DNA of 64,000 bases from Planctomycetota bacterium (GCA_021776795.1 JAJFFC010000008.1:124001-188000), one strand, 5' to 3'; counted from the first letter of the stretch, positions 54,744 to 63,156 are shown. The notes: generated by a model from the sequence alone, not told the origin. Numbers and translations: made by a program.

Positions 54744-55343
54744 GCACTCCGATGGCATGGAATCGAAGAGATTGGTTCCGCCGCCGCGCTCCTCCAACAG
54801 ACCACGCAGTCGTGGCCAATCCTGCTCTTCCAAGTCAACCTGACCACGCCAGCCATCTTCGGTGTAATCCCCCATCAGAATCGCCTGCGGGAATAAGGAA
54901 GTGATTTCATCACGAACCCCCAGGTGAGAAAAGGGTAAATGCAACACGCGAACCACCCGCGGCACCACGATCTGAACTCCTGCCTCTTGGGTTGCGCGGG
55001 TGGTGGCTCCTCCATAGGCGCGGGTCAAGCCTCCAGTTCCCAACTTCACCCCGCCGAAATAACGCACACAGATGGCTCCGACATCATCGAGGCCGGCACC
55101 TTCCAAAACCTGCAGCATGGGGCGGCCAGCGGTGCCGCCTGGCTCGCCATCGTCTTGAAAGCGATAGGCTGCGCCAATTCGCCAAGCCCAACAGTGGTGC
55201 CGCGCTTTCGGGTGCTCTTCGTACAGCTCGGCAAGCCGTTGCTCGAAAGCCTCCACCGAAGTGGCGGGGAAAACCCACGCTAGGAAACGCGAACCACGAT
55301 CTTCATGTTCGCCATTCCCTTCGCGCGCAGGTATCTGACGCAT
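54741..55343 (-). CDS. yigZ: YigZ/IMPACT family protein
   Basis: 200 residues from ATG 55343; longer open frame upstream is inside the MTA phosphorylase gene. The family signature is complete: DDGEPGGTAGRPML, VRYFGGVKLGTGGLTRAYG. The second ferredoxin-like domain follows. YigZ proteins bind nucleic acids or ribosomes; the role is unclear. Its ATG comes two bases after the phosphorylase stop, so the pair is one operon. Confidence 0.9.
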   Translation of the reverse strand: MRQIPAREGNGEHEDRGSRFLAWVFPATSVEAFEQRLAELYEEHPKARHHCWAWRIGAAYRFQDDGEPGGTAGRPMLQVLEGAGLDDVGAICVRYFGGVKLGTGGLTRAYGGATTRATQEAGVQIVVPRVVRVLHLPFSHLGVRDEITSLFPQAILMGDYTEDGWRGQVDLEEQDWPRLRGLLEERGGGTNLFDSMPSEC

Positions 55344-55345
55344 GC

Positions 55346-56203
55346 TCAGGAGGCAAAGAGTGCGGCAAGCTTTCGCCGGGTTTGTTCCGGCTGATGCTCT
55401 GGTGCAGTCATCACCGAACCTTGCAGGGCGGTACGCCAAGGAGAATCGCCAAGGGCACCCAATCGCGGGACAGCTTGCTTCACCAAATCACGCACCTTCG
55501 AGGCATTGCCATGAGCAATGCGTATGATTTGTTCAATATCGACCTCGGCATGGTGCGGATGCCAACAATCAAAATCCGTCACCATGGCAATACAGGCGTA
55601 GTTCATACCGGCCTCGCGAGCAAGTTTGGCTTCGGTGACGTTAGTCATGCCAATGATGCGCGCACCCCAGGAGCGAAAGAGCTCGGATTCGGCACGAGTC
55701 GAGAACTGTGGACCTTCGATGCAAACGTAGGCGCCACCCTGATGCAGCGTGAGCTCCATGCCTTTGGCGGCGGCCTGCACTTCCTGGATCATTTCGGCGC
55801 TCACTGGATCTGCCATCGGCACATGGGCCACCACGCCATCGCCAAAGAAAGTTTGGCGCCGACGATAAGTGCGATCCACAAATTGGTCGATCATGACGAA
55901 CTCCCCGGGCGCGTACTCTTCACACAAAGATCCGACCGCGCTCACCGACAACAGTTGATGCACACCTAACTCACGCATCGCGTAAATATTGGCGAGATAA
56001 GGGACTTCACTTGGGCTAAAGCGATGACCACGGCCATGACGCGGCAAAAACGCGACGCGAGTGCCGTCGAGTTCCCCGAGAACAAAGGTGTCCGAGGGAG
56101 CGCCCCAGGGAGTTTCGATGACGCGTTCTTCCACGACATCTAAGCCATCGATGTCGTAGACGCCGCTGCCGCCGATGACGCCAACGCGGACTCCCTTAGT
56201 CAT
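55346..56203 (-). CDS. mtnP: S-methyl-5'-thioadenosine phosphorylase (MTAP/MTIP type)
   Basis: 285 residues from ATG 56203; the frame is open for another 170 codons upstream, but only opposite reading phase of the truD tail. Phosphate and purine-site motifs are GVIGGSGVYD, PRHGRGHRFSP, CIEGPQFSTRAESE and GMTNVTEAKLAREA, ending with TDFDCWH. It cleaves methylthioadenosine from polyamine or SAM metabolism. The adenine versus hypoxanthine preference cannot be settled here. It overlaps the truD stop by eight bases. Confidence 0.92.
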   Translation of the reverse strand: MTKGVRVGVIGGSGVYDIDGLDVVEERVIETPWGAPSDTFVLGELDGTRVAFLPRHGRGHRFSPSEVPYLANIYAMRELGVHQLLSVSAVGSLCEEYAPGEFVMIDQFVDRTYRRRQTFFGDGVVAHVPMADPVSAEMIQEVQAAAKGMELTLHQGGAYVCIEGPQFSTRAESELFRSWGARIIGMTNVTEAKLAREAGMNYACIAMVTDFDCWHPHHAEVDIEQIIRIAHGNASKVRDLVKQAVPRLGALGDSPWRTALQGSVMTAPEHQPEQTRRKLAALFAS

Positions 56204-57998
56204 CTTGCCCCTCTTGCTCGCGCTTCTCCTTGGACTTGCGAGCTTGGGCCTCGCCCCACGGCGAAGGGCCCTTAGTGGGGCCAGCTGGCCCGCGGAATTC
56301 GTCCCGTGGTGGGCGGGAATCTTGGCGATCGCCTCGATCGTCACGCGGTGGGCGGTCGTCGCGCTGTTGGCTATAGGGCCCACGTCGGTCGTCGCGCGGT
56401 TGGCCAAAGCCACCGCGTTGATCGTCACGACGTGGCCGATCGTCGCCATAGTCGCGGCGCGGGCGATCATCCTGACGCTCGTCTCGACGGTAGCCGCCAC
56501 CGCCCTGATGTGAGCCATAGGCCCGCTGCTGGCGGTCGTCGTCGCGGCGCGGGCCGCCGAAACCACGGTCGTCGTCGCGACGCGGGCCGCGAGATCCGCG
56601 ATCATCGTCGCGGCGCGGGCCGCGATCACCGCGATCATCATGGCGGCGCGGGCCATCGCAGCGCGGATCAGGATAACCGCGATCGCCATCGCGACGCTGA
56701 CGCGGACGACCGCGCTCACTCCAGTGACGACGATCCATGCGATCGCTCATCGGCGCAGTGTTGCCTTTGTCATCGGGCCAATCCAAGGGGTGGCGTGCAA
56801 CCCAAATCCGCAAAGTCTCGTATCCACTCTCCGTCGGCATGCCCAGGCGTTTACACACCAAGGTGGCGTACTGGCCACGCGGCAAGGTGAAGCGCACGCG
56901 CATGCATTGGCGACGACGGTAAAGGTCATCGCGCTGCGCCGGAGCTGCACGCAAGAACTCAGGCTCGACCAGGAATGGGCGCTGTTCCAGCTGCGGACGA
57001 AAGCCAGACATATCGAGCTTCAAGAATGCGGACATCGGCAAGCCTTCCTGGCGAAAGACCTTCTTGTAAAGCGCTTCGGCTTCTGCGGACAACTCTCCTG
57101 GGCCAAGTAAAGGCAGGGCAAAGTCACGCAACTGTTGCAGCTGCGGTTCAGTCAGCTTGCGCCAAACCGGAAGCGAACTGGCGTCGCCAGGGAGCCAGGC
57201 GACATCTTCCTCGCCGACAATTTCTTGCACGCGAATACTGGCTGCACGGTTCCACAGATAAGACTGGTAGGCGAACAAGTGAATCGTGCGTTCGCGGGTC
57301 GAAATTCCACGCTCCAAGGCACCGGTAAAGTCTCCTGGATTGTGCATTAGATGCTCAAATACGGTGGCACCGCGGCGACCTCGGCAATATCCGTGAAGCT
57401 TCTCCCATTGCCCCCAATGGCGTTGCACATAAGCCTTGAACTGTTCCACTTGCTCGTTGCCATAGGGAGATGGCGCTGCAATTAAAGAACGCAAAGCCAT
57501 TTCGACATTTCCTTTGAGCAGATGGCGCGCAATAAAGCCCTGGCCATGACGCAGGCAACCGAAGCGCTGGTCATCGAAGTAGTTTGGCAAAGCACCATTG
57601 CGCAACTCTTCCAGATTGACGCGTATGCGGCGCATGTCGTCGCCACTCAAATCGCGCATCACGATTTCAAAGCTATTGCCTTTACTATCGGCGGAGGTCA
57701 GGGCGCGTGAAGACCGGCTCACGGGTCGAATCACGAGACCCTGTTCACGCATGGACACAGGCCGGCCACCTTCAACCGACATGACTTGCGAGGTGACGCC
57801 ATCTTTGTCCTTGAGGCCGGCATATGCCACCGCCTCACGCGGAACTCCTGCAGCCTTGCTCAAACGGTCGGCAGCTTCAAAGGTGGTGAAGCCACGCTTG
57901 GTCACCCGGTAAAGGGTGAACGGTCCTTCTTCAAACAAGCCCTCTTCTTCGAGGATCTCGGTGACTCGAAAGTCATTCTGGGTTCTCTTCAGGCGCAT
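56196..57998 (-). CDS. truD: tRNA pseudouridine synthase TruD with a ~190-residue Arg/Asp/Gly-rich tail
   Basis: 600 residues from ATG 57998, which has GGAGGAG eight bases upstream. Residues 1 to about 408 are TruD: RTQNDFRVTE, the catalytic D64 in AGLKDKDGVTSQ, and NYFDDQRFGCLRHGQGF. The enzyme makes pseudouridine 13 in tRNA-Glu. Residues about 410-600 are a disordered-looking tail, full of R, D and G, with repeats such as GPRRDDDRG. The tail ends in a Lys/Glu-rich segment. Such tails are known on RNA helicases and RNA-binding proteins but I do not know one on TruD. The tail DNA (about 56199-56771) is repetitive. Confidence 0.92.
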   Translation of the reverse strand: MRLKRTQNDFRVTEILEEEGLFEEGPFTLYRVTKRGFTTFEAADRLSKAAGVPREAVAYAGLKDKDGVTSQVMSVEGGRPVSMREQGLVIRPVSRSSRALTSADSKGNSFEIVMRDLSGDDMRRIRVNLEELRNGALPNYFDDQRFGCLRHGQGFIARHLLKGNVEMALRSLIAAPSPYGNEQVEQFKAYVQRHWGQWEKLHGYCRGRRGATVFEHLMHNPGDFTGALERGISTRERTIHLFAYQSYLWNRAASIRVQEIVGEEDVAWLPGDASSLPVWRKLTEPQLQQLRDFALPLLGPGELSAEAEALYKKVFRQEGLPMSAFLKLDMSGFRPQLEQRPFLVEPEFLRAAPAQRDDLYRRRQCMRVRFTLPRGQYATLVCKRLGMPTESGYETLRIWVARHPLDWPDDKGNTAPMSDRMDRRHWSERGRPRQRRDGDRGYPDPRCDGPRRHDDRGDRGPRRDDDRGSRGPRRDDDRGFGGPRRDDDRQQRAYGSHQGGGGYRRDERQDDRPRRDYGDDRPRRDDQRGGFGQPRDDRRGPYSQQRDDRPPRDDRGDRQDSRPPRDEFRGPAGPTKGPSPWGEAQARKSKEKREQEGQDD

Positions 57999-58076
57999 TC
58001 GCCTACTCCTCCGGCTGTGCCGGTCATCATTATGCATTGGGGGGTGGCGGACCACCCGGAATCGGCATTGTACCGA

Positions 58077-59057
58077 TTAATCGCGTCTTGGGCGCCGCCA
58101 CTTCCGCAGCTGGCGCAGGGCGACTTCGAAGTCCTTTGGCAAGGGAGCCTCGATCACGAGCGGTTCCTCTTGGCCAAAAGGTACAAAGCGCAGACGCGAG
58201 GCGTGCAAAGTGAGCCGAGACATCAGGGGGCGCTCCACCTTGCCTGGCTTCGGCCGATAACCGCGCTTGAGTTGCGACAGCAAGAGCGCCTCGTTGCCAC
58301 CGTACATCGGGTCAATCGCAAGAGGGTGCCCTATCGATGCCAAGTGCACGCGAATCTGATGCGTGCGACCGGTTTGTGGATAGGCTTCCACCAAACTAAA
58401 GCCACGATAGATTTCGCTGGGGTGATAGTGCGTCAGCGAATCTTTGCCATGACGATCCACACACATGCGCCCATTCACTTGGCGATCTGGCCCAAGCGGC
58501 GCATCGATTTCGCCTTCTTCGTGAACTTCGCCAATCACTAGTGCGAGATACTTCTTTTCGATCTCACGATTCTGAAACAGTGTGCGGTAGTAGCGTTCAG
58601 CCTCGAGGGTCAAGGCATATAGAACCACACCGGATGTGCCCAAGTCCAAACGGTGCAAGCCACGCGGACGCGCGACCATGGCCTCGTCTTCGCCTTGTCG
58701 TTCCTGTGCCCATTGCAACAACGCAGCAGACAGATATTCAGGGTGCTCCCCCCAGCGGCTAGGCTCCACCGGAATACCAGTAGGCTTATTCACCGCAATC
58801 AGGTGCTCATCTTGATAAAGAATCTCGATGGCCGCTTGCTTGCTCACCACCTTCTTGGTCGTTGGCTCTTCTTCCACCAGAACCACTTGACCATCACGGA
58901 TCTTGTCGGAAGGCAAGGCGCGCATGCCATCGATTTGAATCACCCCGGCGCGGACCATTTCCCGCAACTGGCCCTTGGCCACCGTCGGCCAATGCGCTGC
59001 CAGAAACTCATCCAACGGGCTTCCGGACCAGGTTGGGTTGACCTCGAGGACTTTCAT
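58077..59057 (-). CDS. RluA-family pseudouridine synthase
   Basis: 326 residues. An S4-like RNA-binding domain (about 10-65) precedes the catalytic domain with the HRLDLGTSG motif (D138 is the nucleophile). Later family motifs PQTGRTHQIRVHL and GHPLAIDPMYGG are intact. It modifies 23S rRNA or tRNA; which site (RluA, C or D type) cannot be decided. Start and stop overlap with hpt by one base, so it is translated from the hpt transcript. Confidence 0.92.
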   Translation of the reverse strand: MKVLEVNPTWSGSPLDEFLAAHWPTVAKGQLREMVRAGVIQIDGMRALPSDKIRDGQVVLVEEEPTTKKVVSKQAAIEILYQDEHLIAVNKPTGIPVEPSRWGEHPEYLSAALLQWAQERQGEDEAMVARPRGLHRLDLGTSGVVLYALTLEAERYYRTLFQNREIEKKYLALVIGEVHEEGEIDAPLGPDRQVNGRMCVDRHGKDSLTHYHPSEIYRGFSLVEAYPQTGRTHQIRVHLASIGHPLAIDPMYGGNEALLLSQLKRGYRPKPGKVERPLMSRLTLHASRLRFVPFGQEEPLVIEAPLPKDFEVALRQLRKWRRPRRD

Positions 59058-59656
59058 CAGGAGCCTTCAGCGATCTCAATCTCGGCCGCCGGCTTCTGAG
59101 CCGGGACCGGCAGGCCGTCCTCGCCCGTTTCTAAGGCGAGGAGATCAGGCAAATTGCGATATAGACCGCGGTAATCGAGGCCAAAACCGACAAAAAAGTG
59201 GTCTTCTTCGAAGGTGACCGCGGCTTCATCGGGCTGAACGTCGACGGCGCGGCGGACAGGCTTGTCAATCAGCACTGCCACAGTGACCTGGCCCGCCCCC
59301 ATCTCTTCAAGCAGGAAGCGCTTTGCCTCTTGGATGGTGCGACCGGTGTCCAAAATGTCGTCCAAAAGCAGCACGTGGTGGCCGCGAACATTGGCCTTTT
59401 TAGGCCTCCAATCCACGACTGGAGCGGCTTGAGGGGATGTCGCATCTCCGTAAGTCTGGACTCGAATGAAGTCCATAACCAAGCCAGAAGGCAGCCGGCG
59501 CACCAAATCGGCCGCAAAAATCATGGCCCCACCCAGGATGGGCAATACCGTGACCCCTTCACGAGGGAGGCGCTGGCGCAGCCTGGCAGCGAGGTCATCG
59601 AGGGCTGCAGCCAGCTGATGCCGGTCCATGAGTTGACGGTGACGGAATGCCTCCAT
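59057..59656 (-). CDS. hpt: Hypoxanthine phosphoribosyltransferase
   Basis: 199 residues from ATG 59656; a GTG one codon upstream is less likely because a -10 hexamer is placed exactly for the ATG. The PRPP loop is VLLLDDILDTGRTI (about 96-109). ILGGAMIFAADLVRRL and FVGFGLDYRGLYRNLP are further family motifs. It salvages hypoxanthine and/or guanine. First gene of a unit with the RluA-type synthase. Confidence 0.93.
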   Translation of the reverse strand: MEAFRHRQLMDRHQLAAALDDLAARLRQRLPREGVTVLPILGGAMIFAADLVRRLPSGLVMDFIRVQTYGDATSPQAAPVVDWRPKKANVRGHHVLLLDDILDTGRTIQEAKRFLLEEMGAGQVTVAVLIDKPVRRAVDVQPDEAAVTFEEDHFFVGFGLDYRGLYRNLPDLLALETGEDGLPVPAQKPAAEIEIAEGS

Positions 59657-59662
59657 CACGGC

Positions 59663-59668
59663 ATTCTA
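59663..59668 (-). promoter_or_regulatory. -10 element (TAGAAT) of hpt, leaderless start
   Basis: Minus-strand TAGAAT ends six bases before ATG 59656. The remainder of the 124-base gap to the HD-GYP gene shows no second clear promoter. Confidence 0.55.
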
Positions 59669-59780
59669 CAAAAGTCCGCAAATCCAGGCTTCTCGGGAAA
59701 TTTAGCCGTCCCAACAGGCATAACTTTCCTGCTCGGGCCGATATCAAAACGGTCTACGGTCTCTTTCCCCTCGACGAACC

Positions 59781-60791
59781 GTGATTCAATTCAAAAACGA
59801 GAATCCTTCCGTCCTCCTGGTCGAAGATGATCCGGAACAGCGCCGCCTCTTAGAGGCTGGGCTCGACCGTCATGGACACCGTGTTGCCGCAGTGCGTGAT
59901 GCACGCGGCGCTATCGCTCGCTTGACCTTGGAGAGCTTTGACGTGGTCGTGTCCGACCTTGGACTTCCCGGCATGCGCGGCGATGAATTGCTGCGACACA
60001 TTCGCCAAATCAATCAAGCGCAACCTTTTGTCATGTTGACTGGCGAAAGTGATGTCGCCACCGCGGTGCAAGCGGTACGTGATGGTGCAGACGAATATCT
60101 GACCAAGCCGGCCACGGTGAGTCGGGTACGCGAAAGCATTCTTACCGCAATCAATCACCGCTCGGAAATCAGCCAAAACGAACGCGTGGTGAAATACGCT
60201 CACTTTGGCGAGCTGCGTGGCTTCTTAACAGGCGTACGTTCTTTAGTGAACTCCCTAGAGGCCAAAGACGAGTACACCAAGAACCATTCGAAGAAGGTTG
60301 CACAAATCGCCTTGATGATGGCGCGCTCTCTTCCCGGGATCTCACACCGCCAGATTCGCGAGATTCGGATTGGCGCATGGTTGCATGACATCGGCAAGAT
60401 TGCCATTCCCTTGACGATTTTGCACAAAGATGGCCCGCTTGATCCAGAAGAGTGGGAAGTGGTGAAGCAACATACCGTGCAAGGGGCCAAGATTGTCGAG
60501 CCCTTGGCCAAGAAGTACCCAGAGATTCAACGTATTGTTCGCCACGAACATGAACGCTGGGACGGCAAGGGTTATCCAGACGGCATTAAGGGCAATGACA
60601 TTCCACTGGGTTCGCGCCTAATCATGATTGCCGACACCTACGACGCCATCTGTTCGACACGCCCATATCGCAAGGCATTGCCAAAGGAAGCAGCCTTGGA
60701 GGTGATTCGCGAAGGTGCAGGCACACAGTTCGATCCGAACTTGGTGCCTATTTTTGAAGAGACCTACGAGTCCTTCCCCCATCCGGAGTGA
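59781..60791 (+). CDS. Response regulator with HD-GYP output domain
   Basis: 336 residues from a GTG start. The receiver domain (about 9-125) has its phosphoryl acceptor D59 in VVVSDLGLPG and K109 in LTKPA. The HD-GYP domain (about 145-330) has LHDIGK (H202, D203), RHEHERWDGKGYP with the GYP signature at 264-266, and ADTYDAI. HD-GYP domains usually break down cyclic-di-GMP. The kinase partner is unknown; the soluble kinase at 50144-50950 is a distant candidate. It overlaps the next gene by four bases (GTGA). Confidence 0.92.
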   Translation: MIQFKNENPSVLLVEDDPEQRRLLEAGLDRHGHRVAAVRDARGAIARLTLESFDVVVSDLGLPGMRGDELLRHIRQINQAQPFVMLTGESDVATAVQAVRDGADEYLTKPATVSRVRESILTAINHRSEISQNERVVKYAHFGELRGFLTGVRSLVNSLEAKDEYTKNHSKKVAQIALMMARSLPGISHRQIREIRIGAWLHDIGKIAIPLTILHKDGPLDPEEWEVVKQHTVQGAKIVEPLAKKYPEIQRIVRHEHERWDGKGYPDGIKGNDIPLGSRLIMIADTYDAICSTRPYRKALPKEAALEVIREGAGTQFDPNLVPIFEETYESFPHPE

Positions 60792-62080
60792 AACGAAGCG
60801 GGCTCCTCTTGAGCCTGCTGTTGCTGTGCCTGGCGACAGCTAGTGCCCGCGTACACCCCGGTGCCTTTTCGCACCTAAAGCTCACCTTTGCCGCAGACGA
60901 AGTCCTTTTGGATTTCCGCGTGCAAGAGTTGACTCTACGCGAACTGCAGTCACTGCAGCTCGATCAAGATGGCAGCGGCCATATCAGTACCGCAGAAATC
61001 GAGAATCAATGGGATGCCGTGGCTTCGTTATTCGAAAGCCACCTTTGGCTGAACTTTGATGGCGAGGTGATTTACCCCAGTTTCTCCATTGCGAGTTACG
61101 ACGGAGATCTTCACCAACAGGACGACGGCACGGTAGATTTTCAATACCTCTTGTGCACGGCAAGCGTGGATCGCCCCGACACCTTGGAGCAAGTCACTGT
61201 GCATAGCGATTTGTTCTTAAACGATGGCAACCCAAACCACATTATGAGTTTGGAGGCCACCGGTTTTGGCGAAGGGGAACGTCATTACCTGCTCAAGGGA
61301 GAGGACCATGATTGGCGCTTGGACTTGCCGCAACCATCGACCCAACTCGGCCGCTATACCGTGCTTGGCTGGGAGCATGTCCTGATTGGTTGGGATCACC
61401 TCGCCTTCTTGGTCGCCCTACTCTTCGGCGTGCGCAATTGGCGTAGTCTTTTGGGGGCTGTCACCGCCTTTACGGCCGCCCACTCCCTCACCCTGGCCAT
61501 CTCAGCGCTCGGGCTGCTCTCACTCCCGCCGCACTGGGTCGAGCCGGGGATTGCTCTCAGCGTGCTTTTTGTGCTTGCCTGGCACCTGCGCCTAGCCCCA
61601 GAGCAACAACGCCCGTGGCTGCCAGCACTTCTCTTTGGGCTTGTGCATGGCTTTGGCTTCGCCGGTGTTCTGGGCGACATCGGCCTGCCCAGTGACGCTC
61701 GCGCCTTGGCCCTAATCGGCTTCAATTTGGGGGTGGAGCTTGGCCAACTCTGTTTCGTGACACCGGTGATTCTGCTGGCAGTGGTTCTTGGCAAACAGCT
61801 GGGGCCTGCGCGGGCCAATGCATGGCGCTGGGCAGCCGCGATGCCGATTGGTGGTGCTGCGGTGTTCTTAGTCGGCACAACTTTGCTGCGCTATGCCTGG
61901 CCAAGCCTGGAGGGACATACGGCAACCCTAGTGGCTTGGTTGCTGGGATCTGCCTGCATGATGCTCACCATCTGGGCTCCTGGCGGGGATTCCGAGCGCC
62001 AACAAAAGTGGAAGCGCGCCGGCATGCAAGCATGTTTGCTATGCGCCTTCTTTATGCTCGGCCAAAGTTTGCGCGCCTAA
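60788..62080 (+). CDS. HupE/UreJ-family membrane protein with periplasmic EF-hand
   Basis: 430 residues, GTG start inside the upstream stop (GTGA). A signal peptide (about 1-20) precedes a periplasmic domain of about 170 residues. That domain has a canonical EF-hand loop D59-x-D61-x-S63-G-x-I-x-x-x-E70. Seven or so membrane helices follow, with GWEHVLIGWDHLAFL, TAFTAAHSLTLA and FGLVHGFGFAGVL, whose histidines mark the HupE_2 family. Relatives are linked with metal (nickel or cobalt) uptake, but this extended form has no assigned substrate. Translationally coupled to the HD-GYP regulator. Confidence 0.8.
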   Translation: MKRSGLLLSLLLLCLATASARVHPGAFSHLKLTFAADEVLLDFRVQELTLRELQSLQLDQDGSGHISTAEIENQWDAVASLFESHLWLNFDGEVIYPSFSIASYDGDLHQQDDGTVDFQYLLCTASVDRPDTLEQVTVHSDLFLNDGNPNHIMSLEATGFGEGERHYLLKGEDHDWRLDLPQPSTQLGRYTVLGWEHVLIGWDHLAFLVALLFGVRNWRSLLGAVTAFTAAHSLTLAISALGLLSLPPHWVEPGIALSVLFVLAWHLRLAPEQQRPWLPALLFGLVHGFGFAGVLGDIGLPSDARALALIGFNLGVELGQLCFVTPVILLAVVLGKQLGPARANAWRWAAAMPIGGAAVFLVGTTLLRYAWPSLEGHTATLVAWLLGSACMMLTIWAPGGDSERQQKWKRAGMQACLLCAFFMLGQSLRA

Positions 62081-62095
62081 GCTAATCGCGCTAGA

Positions 62096-62590
62096 TCAAC
62101 AAACCGCTTGACCTTCCGCTTCCAACAAAGCCTCTTTCATATCGAGGCCACCGGTAAATCCACCAAGTGCACCACCGGCGGCAAGGACACGATGACAAGG
62201 CACCACTAAGGGAATGGGGTTCCTCGCCATGGCATTACCAACGGCACGTGCGGCACCAGGGCTACCAGCTGCTTTCGCAACCTCGGCATAGCTCTTGGCC
62301 TGTCCAGTGGGGATATTCGCCACCACTTCATAAACCTTGCGCTGGAATGAAGTTTGTCCAGGAAGATTCCAGGGACCAGGAAACTCGTTAGCCCCACCGA
62401 CTTCAAAGGCAGCTAACCATTCGCGCAACGCGGAAATCTTGGGGGCCTGTAATGCGCGCTCGGGGGATCCCACACTTAAACGTCGACGACTTCGTAACTT
62501 TAAAGAAAGCAGGCGACCGTCTTCCGCAAAGGAAAAGGCAACCCGGCCGAGCGCTTGGCTCGCAATCACGATGACGTGGACGGGAGGCAT
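62096..62590 (-). CDS. ogt: Methylated-DNA--protein-cysteine methyltransferase
   Basis: 164 residues. The suicide cysteine is C132 in IPLVVPCHRV. The helix-turn-helix SYAEVAKAAGSPGAARAVGNA with the arginine finger precedes it, and GGFTGGLDMKEALLEAE follows. It repairs O6-alkylguanine. A TATCCT hexamer six bases upstream predicts a leaderless mRNA. No alkylation-response regulator is adjacent. Confidence 0.94.
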   Translation of the reverse strand: MPPVHVIVIASQALGRVAFSFAEDGRLLSLKLRSRRRLSVGSPERALQAPKISALREWLAAFEVGGANEFPGPWNLPGQTSFQRKVYEVVANIPTGQAKSYAEVAKAAGSPGAARAVGNAMARNPIPLVVPCHRVLAAGGALGGFTGGLDMKEALLEAEGQAVC

Positions 62591-62596
62591 ATGGCC

Positions 62597-62606
62597 AGGA
62601 TACTCT
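62597..62606. promoter_or_regulatory. Divergent -10 elements between ogt and the DUF151 gene
   Basis: On minus TATCCT (62597-62602) is six bases from the ogt ATG, and TAGAGT (62602-62607) is an alternative. On plus TACTCT (62601-62606) is seven bases from ATG 62614. The gap between the genes is only 23 bases. Confidence 0.55.
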
Positions 62607-62613
62607 ATTCTCC

Positions 62614-63027
62614 ATGGAGCGCACGGAAGCCCGCGTGAATCGACTCATTTTGGTCGACGGACACGAGCAGCAATATCTGCAGCTGCGTGAGCGAAGTGGT
62701 ATTCCCCCGCGCGAACTGACGATGGTGATTGGGCGTTCCGCTGCAGAAGAAATCACCAATGCTCTCGAGGGGCGCGACACCCAACGTCCGCTCACGCATG
62801 AACTTGCGCACGGCATGTTGCACGCCTTAGGGGGCGAGGTCGTGGAAATTCTGATTCACGATCTCGAAGGGGGCACTTATTTTGCCGAACTACGTATCCG
62901 CCAGCGGCATCAAGAGGAGCTGATTCGCCTAGATTGCCGACCAAGCGACGCCATCGCGCTGTCCTTACGCGGGTCTGCGCCGATTTTTGTCAGCGAGAAG
63001 GTCTGGCTCGAAGTCGACCACAGCTAA
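62614..63027 (+). CDS. Bifunctional nuclease (DUF151) family protein
   Basis: 137 residues. The domain is recognised from [36 protein letters not shown] and [23 protein letters not shown], which follow the DUF151 pattern (a relative is the plant bifunctional nuclease). Catalysis in bacteria is not well shown. Stands alone, divergent from ogt. Confidence 0.88.
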   Translation: MERTEARVNRLILVDGHEQQYLQLRERSGIPPRELTMVIGRSAAEEITNALEGRDTQRPLTHELAHGMLHALGGEVVEILIHDLEGGTYFAELRIRQRHQEELIRLDCRPSDAIALSLRGSAPIFVSEKVWLEVDHS

Positions 63028-63033
63028 GGAGGC

Positions 63034-63039
63034 TATGAT
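63034..63039 (+). promoter_or_regulatory. -10 element (TATGAT) upstream of tRNA-Ser(TGA)
   Basis: TATGAT lies 29 bases before the tRNA. A 7-bp hairpin (arms 63044-63050 and 63058-63064) falls between them and could be a leader structure or a weak end for the DUF151 transcript. Confidence 0.35.
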
Positions 63040-63068
63040 TTCTCGCGGCCTGAGCTAGGCCGCGCAAA

Positions 63069-63156
63069 GGAGAGGTGCCGGAGTGGCCGAACGGACCGGT
63101 TTTGAAAACCGGCGTCCTGAAAGGGACCGTGGGTTCAAATCCCACCCTCTCCGCCA
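63069..63156 (+). tRNA. tRNA-Ser (anticodon TGA)
   Basis: 88 bases including encoded CCA. Acceptor GGAGAGG pairs with CCTCTCC, discriminator G. The anticodon arm CCGGT-TTTGAAA-ACCGG gives TGA. The long variable arm is typical of class II tRNAs. Confidence 0.96.

Noticed and set aside
56204..56719. An N-terminal extension of about 170 residues on the MTA phosphorylase frame, rich in Ala, Val, Ile and Met
   Set aside because: It is the repetitive truD tail read in another phase. The phosphorylase fold starts at 56203 and the family has no such extension.
56290..56740. Short repeated DNA units that could be taken for a CRISPR-like or tandem-repeat element
   Set aside because: The units are in frame with truD, vary in sequence and encode the Arg/Asp/Gly tail. 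There are no spacers of constant length and no cas genes.
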